Below are positions 54,014-61,321 of a stretch of 64,000 bases of DNA, piece by piece (the stretch's first letter is position 1; every line of letters starts with the position of its first letter). The DNA comes from a bacterium (GTDB taxonomy: Bacteria; Actinomycetota; Acidimicrobiia; Spongiisociales; Spongiisociaceae): positions 1 to 64,000 of the forward strand of contig JAPPHZ010000036.1 in assembly GCA_028820935.1 (NCBI GenBank). Direction: 5' to 3'. Below the pieces are notes generated by a model that worked only from the letters and a program-made list of their open reading frames with translations, had not been told where the DNA came from and ran no database searches. The translations under genes and the position numbers were made by a program.

Positions 54014-54330
54014 GGGGTGTGGGGTCGTATTCCCTCCTCCGAGATCCGTCTGCTCTGGTGACATCGGACTCGAATTCGGGCGCGCCCATCGTCCTGAAGT
54101 AAGCGGGTCAACTGCCTATTGTCTCCAGCCAGCCCGAGAGCACGGTCCCCACCGGTCAGGGATAACACATACGCGTCCAGATTTACGAGACTGGGCTGGG
54201 TCACGCCGCCGTCCCACCCTCGTAAACTGAATTAGGGCTCATTCCGTGGGTGGCCCTTTGGTCGCCTCTTCTCGAGCATCGGTGACGGCAAGTCAAGTAT
54301 TCGAATACGCACACGAACTGAGAAGTCGAC
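54014..54330. other. leader region before the second SDR gene
   Basis: No gene. It holds two dyads. TTTACGAG (54182-54189) pairs with CTCGTAAA (54219-54226), with partly pairing G/C-rich inner sequence. GTATTCGAATAC (54297-54308) is a perfect 12-bp palindrome 22 nt before ATG 54331, a likely operator. Promoter boxes are not certain. Confidence 0.5.
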
Positions 54331-55182
54331 ATGCAACCCAAACCGCTAAACGGAAAAGTGGCAATCGTTACCGGCGCCGGCAGCCCCATCGGCATGGGCC
54401 GCGCCATGACGTTTGCCCTGGTGCAGGCCGGGGCACGCGTCGCGATGCTGGACATCAACGAGGAGTGGCTGGAGCAGTCCGCAGGCGAGGTGCGAGCGGC
54501 CGGTGGGGACGACTGTGTCCTGGACTTGGTCTGCGATATCTCAGACCCCGAAAGCGTGGAGGACGCTGTCCGCAAGACGATAGCCGGGCTCGGCGGGCTC
54601 CACGTGCTGATCAACAACGCTGGAACGATGAACCTTGCGGACCTCGCCGGCGGTAATCTTCCCAAGTTTTGGGAAATCACTCCCGAGACGTGGAGCAGGA
54701 TAATCGCTGTCAATTCCAGCGGATCGTTCTTCATGGCCCGGGCGGCAGTGGGCCACATGCTCGACCAGGGATGGGGCCGGATAATAGGAGTCACGACCAG
54801 CGTCGACACCATGTATCGGCCAGGCTTCTGCCCCTACGGTCCGTCCAAGGCAAGCCACGAGGCGCTGGTCGCTCTCATGTCCCGTGAATTGGACGGGACC
54901 GGAGTAACCGCCAATGTACTCGTCCCCGGCGGCCAGACCGACACCCACATGATCCCCGATGGCATCGCGGTGGAACGGGCGATCCTCATACGGCCGGAAG
55001 TGATGAACGGGCCCGCAGTGTGGCTCGCGTCAGAGGAGTCGGACGGGATCAACGGCATGCGCCTGATCGCCCACTATTGGGACGAAAGCTTGCCCCTCGA
55101 CCAACGGCTCGACCAGGCCGCCGCGCCCGCCGCCTGGCCGCAACTTGGCATGCAGGGCATATTCCCGGGACAAGACTTGTGA
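54331..55182 (+). CDS. SDR-family dehydrogenase
   Basis: A 283-residue short-chain dehydrogenase: AIVTGAGSPIGMGRAMTFAL (cofactor loop with an unusual SPIGMG), LDINEEW, INNAGTMNLADL, catalytic GVTTSVDTMYRPGFCPYGPSKASHEAL (Tyr-xxx-Lys as YGPSK). The C-terminal tail after the Rossmann core is longer than usual. It follows the importer after 344 bp and probably acts in the same catabolic route (inference from position). Confidence 0.85.
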   Translation: MQPKPLNGKVAIVTGAGSPIGMGRAMTFALVQAGARVAMLDINEEWLEQSAGEVRAAGGDDCVLDLVCDISDPESVEDAVRKTIAGLGGLHVLINNAGTMNLADLAGGNLPKFWEITPETWSRIIAVNSSGSFFMARAAVGHMLDQGWGRIIGVTTSVDTMYRPGFCPYGPSKASHEALVALMSRELDGTGVTANVLVPGGQTDTHMIPDGIAVERAILIRPEVMNGPAVWLASEESDGINGMRLIAHYWDESLPLDQRLDQAAAPAAWPQLGMQGIFPGQDL

Positions 55183-55363
55183 ATCGGTTGATCGCGAATA
55201 CCGACGAGTCACTTTTCGAGACCCGCCCTCTTGTCGCCCCCAGCCGCACATTCACTGCGCATTCTCATAACCTGTGGGGCGAGTGCCCGTAAACTAACCA
55301 TCGAAGCGAACATACGGTAACCCCGCGTCGGTAGCGGCGCACACGCCAACGAGGAGGCCAACC

Positions 55364-55783
55364 TTGGAAGCGAAGACTGAGCTCATAGTCCCGAAGGTGA
55401 TCCCCGGCGCCGTCCCGATGGTGGTCCGCGGCACCCGGCCGCCAAGCGACACGGCACAGACTCCCGGCCTGATCCGCCGTCCCGCAATCGACGCGGCAGC
55501 GGTAGGAGCCAGCAAGATCTGGTTCGGCACCGTCACCTCAGAGCCCAATCACACGGGTCCGCCCCACATGCACGGTGAGGCCGAGACCGCCGCGTACGTC
55601 ATTTCCGGCCACGTCCGGGTCTACTACGGCGAGGACTTCAAGGAATGGGTAGAGGCCGGACCAGGTGACTTTCTATTCGTGCCTGCCCACATGTGGCACA
55701 TCGAGGAAAACCCCTACGACGTACCGTCGGAACAGTTCCTGGCCCGCGGACCGGACAACATAGTTATAAACATGGAGGAGTAG
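55364..55783 (+). CDS. cupin-domain protein
   Basis: A 139-residue single-cupin protein. Metal-site motif PNHTGPPHMHGEAETAAYVISGHVRVYYG (H-x-H-x-E pattern) and second motif GDFLFVPAHMWHIEENP (distal His). Likely binds a metal and acts as an isomerase, dioxygenase or sensor on a small substrate. TTG 55364 is preceded by GAGGAGG at good spacing. The 180-bp gap upstream shows no other gene. Confidence 0.8.
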   Translation: MEAKTELIVPKVIPGAVPMVVRGTRPPSDTAQTPGLIRRPAIDAAAVGASKIWFGTVTSEPNHTGPPHMHGEAETAAYVISGHVRVYYGEDFKEWVEAGPGDFLFVPAHMWHIEENPYDVPSEQFLARGPDNIVINMEE

Positions 55784-55940
55784 GGCCTCGGTCCTGCCTC
55801 GGAAGGTCGAGCCGATGGCAAGGTTGTGGTCGGTGGGGCGGACACGCATAGGGATACCCACGTTGGGGCGGTAGTCGATAGCACGGGTCGGCTGTTGGGA
55901 TCGGCCCAGTTCCGGACTGATACAGCCGGCTATGGATATC

Positions 55941-55975
55941 TAGTTTCCAACTACCAACTACCAACTACCAAATCA
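55941..55975. repeat. heptanucleotide repeat array D
   Basis: One TAGTTTC unit followed by three exact CAACTAC units and a degenerate unit, all in 7-nt register. The TAG stop of mgtE (minus strand, 55965-55967) lies inside the third CAACTAC unit. Confidence 0.8.
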
Positions 55976-57347
55976 GCAGAGTGGCGACCATCAGGAACCC
56001 GCCGAACCCGACCACATCGGTCACCAGCGTCAGGAAGATGTTCGAGGCCAGTGCCGGGTCCAGCCCCAACTTGCGAAGCATCAGAGGGATACCGGTACCG
56101 GAGAGCGTTCCTATGACGAGGTTGACGACTGTTGCTATTCCCATAGTGACGGCGAAGTTCACCGTGCCGCCGAACACCAGGCCCACGGTTCCAGCGAGCA
56201 GACCGACGGGTATGGAGTTGATCACGCCGATCGCCACCTGATTCATGAGCACGCGCCCTGCCCGACTGGGTGTGACGCCGTCAATCGCCATCGATCGGAT
56301 GACCACGGCCAGGCTCTGTGCCCCGGCATTGCCGCCCATCAGCGCCACCACCGGCATCAGAGCGGCCAGGACCGGGCCGATGTCGTCGATCACCGCGGAC
56401 TGCCGTTCGATGACCAGCGCTACCACCAGCGCCATCGCCAGATTCACCAGCATCCAGGGAAGGCGCATGCCGGCCGCCCGTGCTACGGGCGTGAACACCG
56501 TCTCCTCGGGCCCGGCTCCCATCGCGGCGGCGAAGTCCTCCGAGGCCTCGGCCTGAACCGAGTCCACCACGGCCTCATGGGTGACCATGCCGAGCAGGAC
56601 ACGCGAGTGATCGACCACCGGTAACCCGAACAGGCCGTAGCGTTGTACCAGCTCGGAGACCTCCTCCCGGTCTGTTTCGGGACGTACTGCAACCGGTCGG
56701 TGCACCATGGTCTCGTCTAGTCCCACCCCGGGCCGCGCGAACACCAGGTCCCGGAACGAGACCACGCCGACCAGCTGGCGCCGATGGTCGACCACATAGA
56801 CATACGAGAGGTCCTCGATCTGGTCGTGGAGTTGGCGGAGCCGTTCGATGGCCTCACCCGCGGTCATCCCCACCTGCAGGACCGCCACCTCGGTCGTCAT
56901 CAGCCCGCCCGCCGAGTCGGGGGCGTGCTGGAGCAGAGCGAGCAACTCCTGGGAGATCTCAGGATCGAGGCCGGCTAGTACCTGCTCCCGGTTGCTCTCG
57001 TCGAGTTGTCCGAGCAGGTCGGCCGCCATGTCGGCATCCATGGCAGCGATGAGGTCCGAGGCTCGGGCCAGGTTGAGCCCTTCGAGAACATCGACGCCCA
57101 ACTCGGGGCGCATCTCGTTGAGGATCCCGGCTGCGTCGGCGATGTTGAGGTCGGAGAGCAGGTCGGTGGCCGCGTCGGCGTCCAGTTCCTCGAGGATGTC
57201 TGCAGCGTCGTGGGGGTCGGCGCTGGCCAGTTCCTGCCACTCGGCGGTATGGGTGTCCAGGTACTGCTCGACCTCATCCGGCTGAACCCGGGCGGTGCTC
57301 CGCAACCGCTGGGCGAGCTCCCTTGGCCTGGGCAGTCTTATCCGCAC
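55965..57347 (-). CDS. mgtE: MgtE magnesium transporter
   Basis: A 460-residue Mg2+ channel. N-terminal helical superfamily domain (about 25-135; repeats of DAADILEELDADAATDLLSDL type), two CBS domains (about 140-265; YVVDHRRQLVGVV, LPVVDHSRVLLGMV) that sense Mg2+, and five helices with the selectivity segment PVVALMGGNAGAQSLAV. Normal length and order. Its stop codon lies in a heptanucleotide array. Confidence 0.95.
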   Translation of the reverse strand: MRIRLPRPRELAQRLRSTARVQPDEVEQYLDTHTAEWQELASADPHDAADILEELDADAATDLLSDLNIADAAGILNEMRPELGVDVLEGLNLARASDLIAAMDADMAADLLGQLDESNREQVLAGLDPEISQELLALLQHAPDSAGGLMTTEVAVLQVGMTAGEAIERLRQLHDQIEDLSYVYVVDHRRQLVGVVSFRDLVFARPGVGLDETMVHRPVAVRPETDREEVSELVQRYGLFGLPVVDHSRVLLGMVTHEAVVDSVQAEASEDFAAAMGAGPEETVFTPVARAAGMRLPWMLVNLAMALVVALVIERQSAVIDDIGPVLAALMPVVALMGGNAGAQSLAVVIRSMAIDGVTPSRAGRVLMNQVAIGVINSIPVGLLAGTVGLVFGGTVNFAVTMGIATVVNLVIGTLSGTGIPLMLRKLGLDPALASNIFLTLVTDVVGFGGFLMVATLLIW

Positions 57348-57401
57348 CGGTCTGTCTCCTACGGGGTCGGATCCTGCTGCCGGAGCATGACGGGGACCCC
57401 T

Positions 57402-57503
57402 AGGAGGGTGCTGAAAGAGACGGGGATTGGTTGGCCCGCGATCCGTGGACCGGGGGGTTCATTTGAGGCCTTCGGGCGAACCGGACATTATGCAGCACCC
57501 TCC
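57402..57503. repeat. ~100-bp intergenic repeat, copy B
   Basis: Ends form a perfect 11-bp inverted repeat, GGAGGGTGCTG (57403-57413) and CAGCACCCTCC (57493-57503). Matches the element at 28723-28822. Lies between mgtE and greA. Could act as a transcript-end structure or a small mobile repeat. Confidence 0.65.
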
Positions 57504-57508
57504 GACGT

Positions 57509-57985
57509 TCAGCCGTCGTAGGGCCGGACCGCGAGCACCGTGACCTTGAACACGCCTCCGGGTGCCTCGTAGGTGACATCATCACCCACCGCCGCGCCCA
57601 CCAGTGCGGTACCGAGGGGACCCTCGGGTGAGGCCAGCAGGAAGCCGGGGACCCGGTTCTCGGGAACGGCCACGAAGTACTCCTCCTCGAACCCCTCATC
57701 GTCCACCAGCGTGACGATCGAGCCGATCTGCACGGTGCCGTCGCTGGCGGCCTCGCCGACGGTGGAATTGTCGAGCAGATGCCGGAGCTTGCGGATCCGA
57801 GCCTCCATTAGGCCCTGCTCGGTCTTGGCGGCGTCATAGTCGGCGTTCTCCCGGATGTCCCCGTGTGACCGCGCCTCGGCGAGCCGCTCCGCGATGCGGG
57901 TACGCCCGGCGGTGGTGAGCATGCCGTATTCTTCTTGAAGTTTCCGGTACGCGGCAGGCGTCAGCCAGGTCTCAGGGGTGCTCAT
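57509..57985 (-). CDS. greA: transcription elongation factor GreA
   Basis: A 158-residue factor that rescues backtracked RNA polymerase. N-terminal coiled coil with the acidic tip RSHGDIRENADYDAAKTEQ (Asp/Glu pair that activates cleavage) and a C-terminal FKBP-like domain (GSIVTLVDDEGFEEEYFV, SPEGPLGTALVGAAVGDDV). TATCCT (57993-57998, minus strand) ends 7 nt before the ATG, so the mRNA is probably leaderless. Confidence 0.95.
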   Translation of the reverse strand: MSTPETWLTPAAYRKLQEEYGMLTTAGRTRIAERLAEARSHGDIRENADYDAAKTEQGLMEARIRKLRHLLDNSTVGEAASDGTVQIGSIVTLVDDEGFEEEYFVAVPENRVPGFLLASPEGPLGTALVGAAVGDDVTYEAPGGVFKVTVLAVRPYDG

Positions 57986-57992
57986 ACCGGCC

Positions 57993-57998
57993 AGGATA
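57993..57998 (-). promoter_or_regulatory. -10 box for leaderless greA
   Basis: Reads TATCCT on the minus strand, 7 nt before ATG 57985, with no ribosome site. Confidence 0.5.
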
Positions 57999-58117
57999 CC
58001 CGTTGGGATGTTCTTGCCGGCCGGGTGCCACCAGCCGGGACACCCCCGGCCAGGGTTCGCACCGCATCGTGCCAAACTCCTGGCCCTGGGTGGAACTGTC
58101 CGGCCGGAAGAAGGTGG

Positions 58118-58127
58118 AAGGAGGTGA
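58118..58127 (+). promoter_or_regulatory. perfect ribosome binding site of selD
   Basis: AAGGAGGTGA, fully complementary to the 16S 3' end, with the GGAGG core 6 nt before ATG 58131. It fixes the selD start upstream of the in-frame TGA and stands out among neighbours that lack a site. Confidence 0.8.
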
Positions 58128-58130
58128 GAC

Positions 58131-59174
58131 ATGTCCGAGATACGACTTACGTCCTTCTCGCCGGGTGGCGGCTGAGCGTCCAAGCTCGGCGCTGACGAGC
58201 TGGCGCAGGTCTTGCGCCCCCTCAGAACTCACCACGCAACGTCCCATTCCGACCTCTTGGTGGGAATCGCCACCTCCGACGATGCGGGCGTGTTCCACCT
58301 GGACGACGACCGCGCGCTGGTCCAGACGGTGGACTTCTTCACCCCGATCGTGGATGAGCCCTACGACTGGGGACGGATCGCGGCCGCCAACGCCCTGTCG
58401 GACATCTACGCGATGGGCGGGCGGCCGCTGACGGCCCTCCAGTTGGTGGGATGGCCTCGGTCCGCGTTGCCGCTCGAGGCGTTGAGCGATGTCATGACCG
58501 GCGGGGCCGATGTGATGGCAGAAGCCGGGGTCACGATCACGGGCGGGCACTCCATCGACAACGAGACGCCCGTATACGGGTTCGCCGTCACCGGGACCGC
58601 CTCCCCGGCCCGGGTCGTCACCAACGGCGCCGCCCGACCGGGCGATCTGATTGTCCTGACCAAGCCCCTGGGAACGGGCGTCGTCGCCGCCGCCCTCAAG
58701 GCGCGGGTGGCCGCCGCCGCCCTGCGCGACGTGGCGGTGGAGACCATGGTGGCTCTCAACGGGCCGGCCTCTGCGGTGATGGTGGAGGCGGGTGTGACGT
58801 GCGCCACCGACGTAACGGGCTACGGACTGTTGGGCCACATCCGGGAGGTGATGTCGGTTTCCGGGGTGTCCGCGCGCCTGGACATGGACGCGGTTCCGGT
58901 ACTGGCAGGTGTAGCCGATCTGATCGAAGCGGGGATGTATCCGGGCGGTAGCCTGCGCAACCTGGAGTCCGCGCGAACTTCCCTCAGGACGTCTCGGAGT
59001 AGTACGGAGCAGAAGATCCTGGCGGATGCTCAGACCAGCGGCGGCTTGCTGATGGCGGTTGCCCCGGACCGGTCGGGACGGCTGCTGGAGAAGCTCCGGC
59101 CGGTTGCACCGGCAGCTACGGTCATAGGTGAGTTCACGGCGGCCGGCGGAGAACCGGTGATAGAGGTGGTATGA
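58131..59174 (+). CDS. selD: selenophosphate synthetase with in-frame UGA (selenocysteine 15)
   Basis: A 347-residue ATP-dependent enzyme making selenophosphate from selenide. From ATG 58131 the product starts with a SelD N-terminus, [11 protein letters not shown], then TGA at 58173-58175 (codon 15), then [13 protein letters not shown]. This aligns with the catalytic GAGCGCK loop: UGA sits at the catalytic Cys (Cys17 in E. coli), Ser at the dispensable second Cys, and the essential Lys follows. The frame is open from the TGA to the true stop at 59172, with [48 protein letters not shown] and [27 protein letters not shown] typical of SelD. A start at the internal Met (58212) would remove the catalytic loop. 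UGA-encoded Sec at this site is known in other SelDs. Confidence 0.93.
58186..58209 (+). promoter_or_regulatory. candidate bacterial SECIS hairpin
   Basis: Downstream of the UGA, GCGC (58189-58192) pairs with GCGC (58203-58206) around a 10-nt loop UGACGAGCUG, with a G in the first two loop positions. Two more pairs lie beyond a single mismatch. The loop begins 17 nt after UGA, within the range of known bacterial SECIS elements. An alternative stem AGCUC/GAGCU (58183-58187/58197-58201) with a GG-starting loop also exists. Not tested. Confidence 0.45.
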
Positions 59175-59620
59175 CCGACGTGGCCAGTGGTCCGGAGCGG
59201 CTCCGGATGATCGCCTCCGCCCTTTCCATCGGGGGTCTGCAACGCCATATCTTCCTGTGCGCCCAGCAAGCGAATCCCCGCTGCTCGACCTACGAGGAGA
59301 GCAAGGAGGCGTGGCGCCGGCTGAAACGGACCGCCAAGTCGCTCGACATAGCCTCGGCGCCCCCGGGGTGGCGGGGGAACCTCTCCCGCCCGGCGACAGG
59401 GGTGGAGCAGGGCAATGGCACGATCCTGCGATCCAAGGTGGACTGCCTGCGGGTGTGCGAGCAGGGACCGATAGCGGTGGTCTACCCGGACGGGGTGTGG
59501 TACCACTCCGTGGCAGGCGAGGTACTCGACCGGATCATCCAGGAGCATCTGGTGGAGGGCCGTCCTGTCGACGAATACGTGTTCGCGGTGGACGACCTGT
59601 CGGCCCCCTCCAGAGCGTGA
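59171..59620 (+). CDS. thioredoxin-fold [2Fe-2S] ferredoxin-like protein
   Basis: A 149-residue protein with the thioredoxin-like [2Fe-2S] ferredoxin pattern: [27 protein letters not shown] (first two Cys) and [27 protein letters not shown] (C-x3-C), then [21 protein letters not shown]. Likely a small electron carrier. It overlaps selD by 4 nt (ATGA), so it is co-translated; a link to selenium metabolism is only contextual. Confidence 0.82.
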   Translation: MTDVASGPERLRMIASALSIGGLQRHIFLCAQQANPRCSTYEESKEAWRRLKRTAKSLDIASAPPGWRGNLSRPATGVEQGNGTILRSKVDCLRVCEQGPIAVVYPDGVWYHSVAGEVLDRIIQEHLVEGRPVDEYVFAVDDLSAPSRA

Positions 59621-60975
59621 TGCGTCTCCGTGTAGCCGTCCCGGTCATCGCACTGGCCATGGTGGTCTCGGCCTGCTCCCAGCGTTCGCCGGAGCTTCCA
59701 CCGGTCGATGTCCCCGCCGAAGTCGTTCCTGACCTCGTCAACCCGGCGGATGTGGACAAGATGTTCCCGCTCGGTGGCGACTGCCTGCTGGCGGTTGGAA
59801 GCGGCGTGCGGGTGCTGGACGTGGTGGACGGTACGGGTGCCGCCGGTGCGCTTCGGCCGGGTGACATCATGACCTCGGTTGATGGCGTGCCGGTCAGCTC
59901 CCGGGAGATTCTGCTCCAGGTGCTCGAGGGCCGGCGGGTGGGGGAGCGATTGGTTGTGGAAGGAACTCGCGTCGGTGCCCCGTTCAGCGTTTCGATTGCC
60001 CTTTCTCCGGTTCCCGGTCAGACGGGACGGGCCATCCTCGGCGTCATCACCGAGACCAGGCTGGAGGCTGTCCGGCCGGCGAGCCTTCCCGATGCGGTCA
60101 TCGACGACCAGCTGGCCCGTCCGGTGATCGTGGACGGCGGGATCTACCGGTACGTGCCCCTGGGCGCGGTCTGGACACCATATCCGGGTAACCCCGCCGA
60201 GCACATGGCGGAGTTGGGCTCCGACATCTACACCGTGGCAGCCGAGGAGCCTCTCTCCCTGGTTCGGGTGGGTGACGAGGAGCCGATCGCCATCGATCCC
60301 GGGCCGGTCGTCTACGAGACGCCGGTAGGTCCGCTCGAGGTGGTGGCTTCCGGATTCGACGAGGTGGTCGGATCGGTGGGAGGGTTGTTGCTCATAGCCG
60401 GGCAGGCGGAGGCCGGGCCCGGAGACACCGCCGCGGCGGTTCACGGGGTCGATCCTGTCGCGGCGACGGTGGAGTGGATCCGCCCCTTGGGTCTGTCGGA
60501 CTCCGGGAACACGCTGGCCGCCGTCGATGCCTACCGGAGCCCCTCCGGTGATCGTGCGCTGGTTGCGCTCGTCGAGTATGACGTGGAAGGCGGCGGCGGA
60601 ACAGAGCTGTTCAATTACTACCTGGTGGACGAGGAGGGCGAGGGGACGGTGGGTCCGCCCGGCATCGATCAGTTCTTCCCCACCGACGGTGTGACCGGCT
60701 GGTACGACGACAACTCGCTCATCTACCTGGTCGATATCGAGGTTCCGCAGATAGTCCTGTGGTCGTTGGGCAACGGCGAGCACACCCTGCTCAGGTCATA
60801 TACGGCTGAGGAGGCCTTCAGCCTGCGTACGGCGTTTCCGGTAGGGGATGGAGAGCACATCGTGGAGGTGCGTGACGGCGAGGTGTTCCTGGTTGACGTG
60901 AACCGCCCCGAGCTCACCCGCCTGATTTCTCGTGGATGCCGGCACGTGCCTATAGAAGGCAGGAGCCTGGGCTAG
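59620..60975 (+). CDS. PDZ-domain lipoprotein
   Basis: A 451-residue predicted lipoprotein: lipobox VVSAC at about residues 15-19, a PDZ-like domain near 55-140 (GALRPGDIMTSVDGVPVSSREILLQVLEGRRVGERLVVEGTR), then a long beta-rich region resembling propeller blades without clear family (VSDYTA-like repeats absent; WSLGNGEHTLLRSY near the end). The start overlaps the previous stop by one base. Its TAG stop is the first base region of a repeat element. Function unknown. Confidence 0.7.
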   Translation: MRLRVAVPVIALAMVVSACSQRSPELPPVDVPAEVVPDLVNPADVDKMFPLGGDCLLAVGSGVRVLDVVDGTGAAGALRPGDIMTSVDGVPVSSREILLQVLEGRRVGERLVVEGTRVGAPFSVSIALSPVPGQTGRAILGVITETRLEAVRPASLPDAVIDDQLARPVIVDGGIYRYVPLGAVWTPYPGNPAEHMAELGSDIYTVAAEEPLSLVRVGDEEPIAIDPGPVVYETPVGPLEVVASGFDEVVGSVGGLLLIAGQAEAGPGDTAAAVHGVDPVAATVEWIRPLGLSDSGNTLAAVDAYRSPSGDRALVALVEYDVEGGGGTELFNYYLVDEEGEGTVGPPGIDQFFPTDGVTGWYDDNSLIYLVDIEVPQIVLWSLGNGEHTLLRSYTAEEAFSLRTAFPVGDGEHIVEVRDGEVFLVDVNRPELTRLISRGCRHVPIEGRSLG

Positions 60976-61136
60976 TGGTCTGTCTCCGCAACAGCCAGGT
61001 GTGTTCTGGCTGCCATCGGTGTCCCGTCGCTGCGTTCCGCTTCCTCAACGTACCGCTGCGGGTACGCCTTCGTCAGCGGGCCTTGCGAGGAACACCGCTG
61101 CCGACGCCATACCACACCGCCATTACACAGACAGAC
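60975..61136. repeat. ~165-bp imperfect palindromic repeat, copy 2
   Basis: Begins GTGGTCTGTCT within the TAG stop of the PDZ gene and ends ACACAGACAGAC. Nearly identical to the next copy and clearly related to 44013-44176. Confidence 0.8.
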
Positions 61137-61142
61137 GCGAAA

Positions 61143-61307
61143 GTGGCCTGTCTGCGCAATAGCCAGGTGTGTTCTGGCTGCCATCGGTGTCCCGTCGCTG
61201 CGTTCCGCTTCCTCAACGTACCGCTGCGGGTATGCCTTCGTCAGCGGGCCTTGCGAGGAACACCGCTGCCGACGCCATACCACACCGCCATTACACAGAC
61301 AGACCAC
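61143..61307. repeat. ~165-bp imperfect palindromic repeat, copy 3
   Basis: Direct tandem neighbour of copy 2, separated by 6 nt. Ends ACAGACAGACCAC, the inverted complement of the copy 2 start. The pair as a whole is bounded by CTA and TAG, leaving a TA on each side, which could be a target duplication. Confidence 0.8.
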
Positions 61308-61321
61308 TAGTCGGAGCCGGG

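Noticed and set aside
58003-58080. tRNA-Sec gene just upstream of selD
   Set aside because: A GGGTTCG-like stretch is present, but no UCA anticodon arm or acceptor stem can be folded.
58131-58211. selD as a pseudogene or with a late start at 58212
   Set aside because: The TGA sits precisely at the catalytic Cys codon, the frame is intact on both sides, and the ribosome site points to 58131; a start at 58212 would lose the conserved catalytic loop.
60975-61307. CRISPR or duplicated small gene
   Set aside because: Only two long units, self-complementary throughout, with a related copy at 44013; the reading frames through them have no start or domain.
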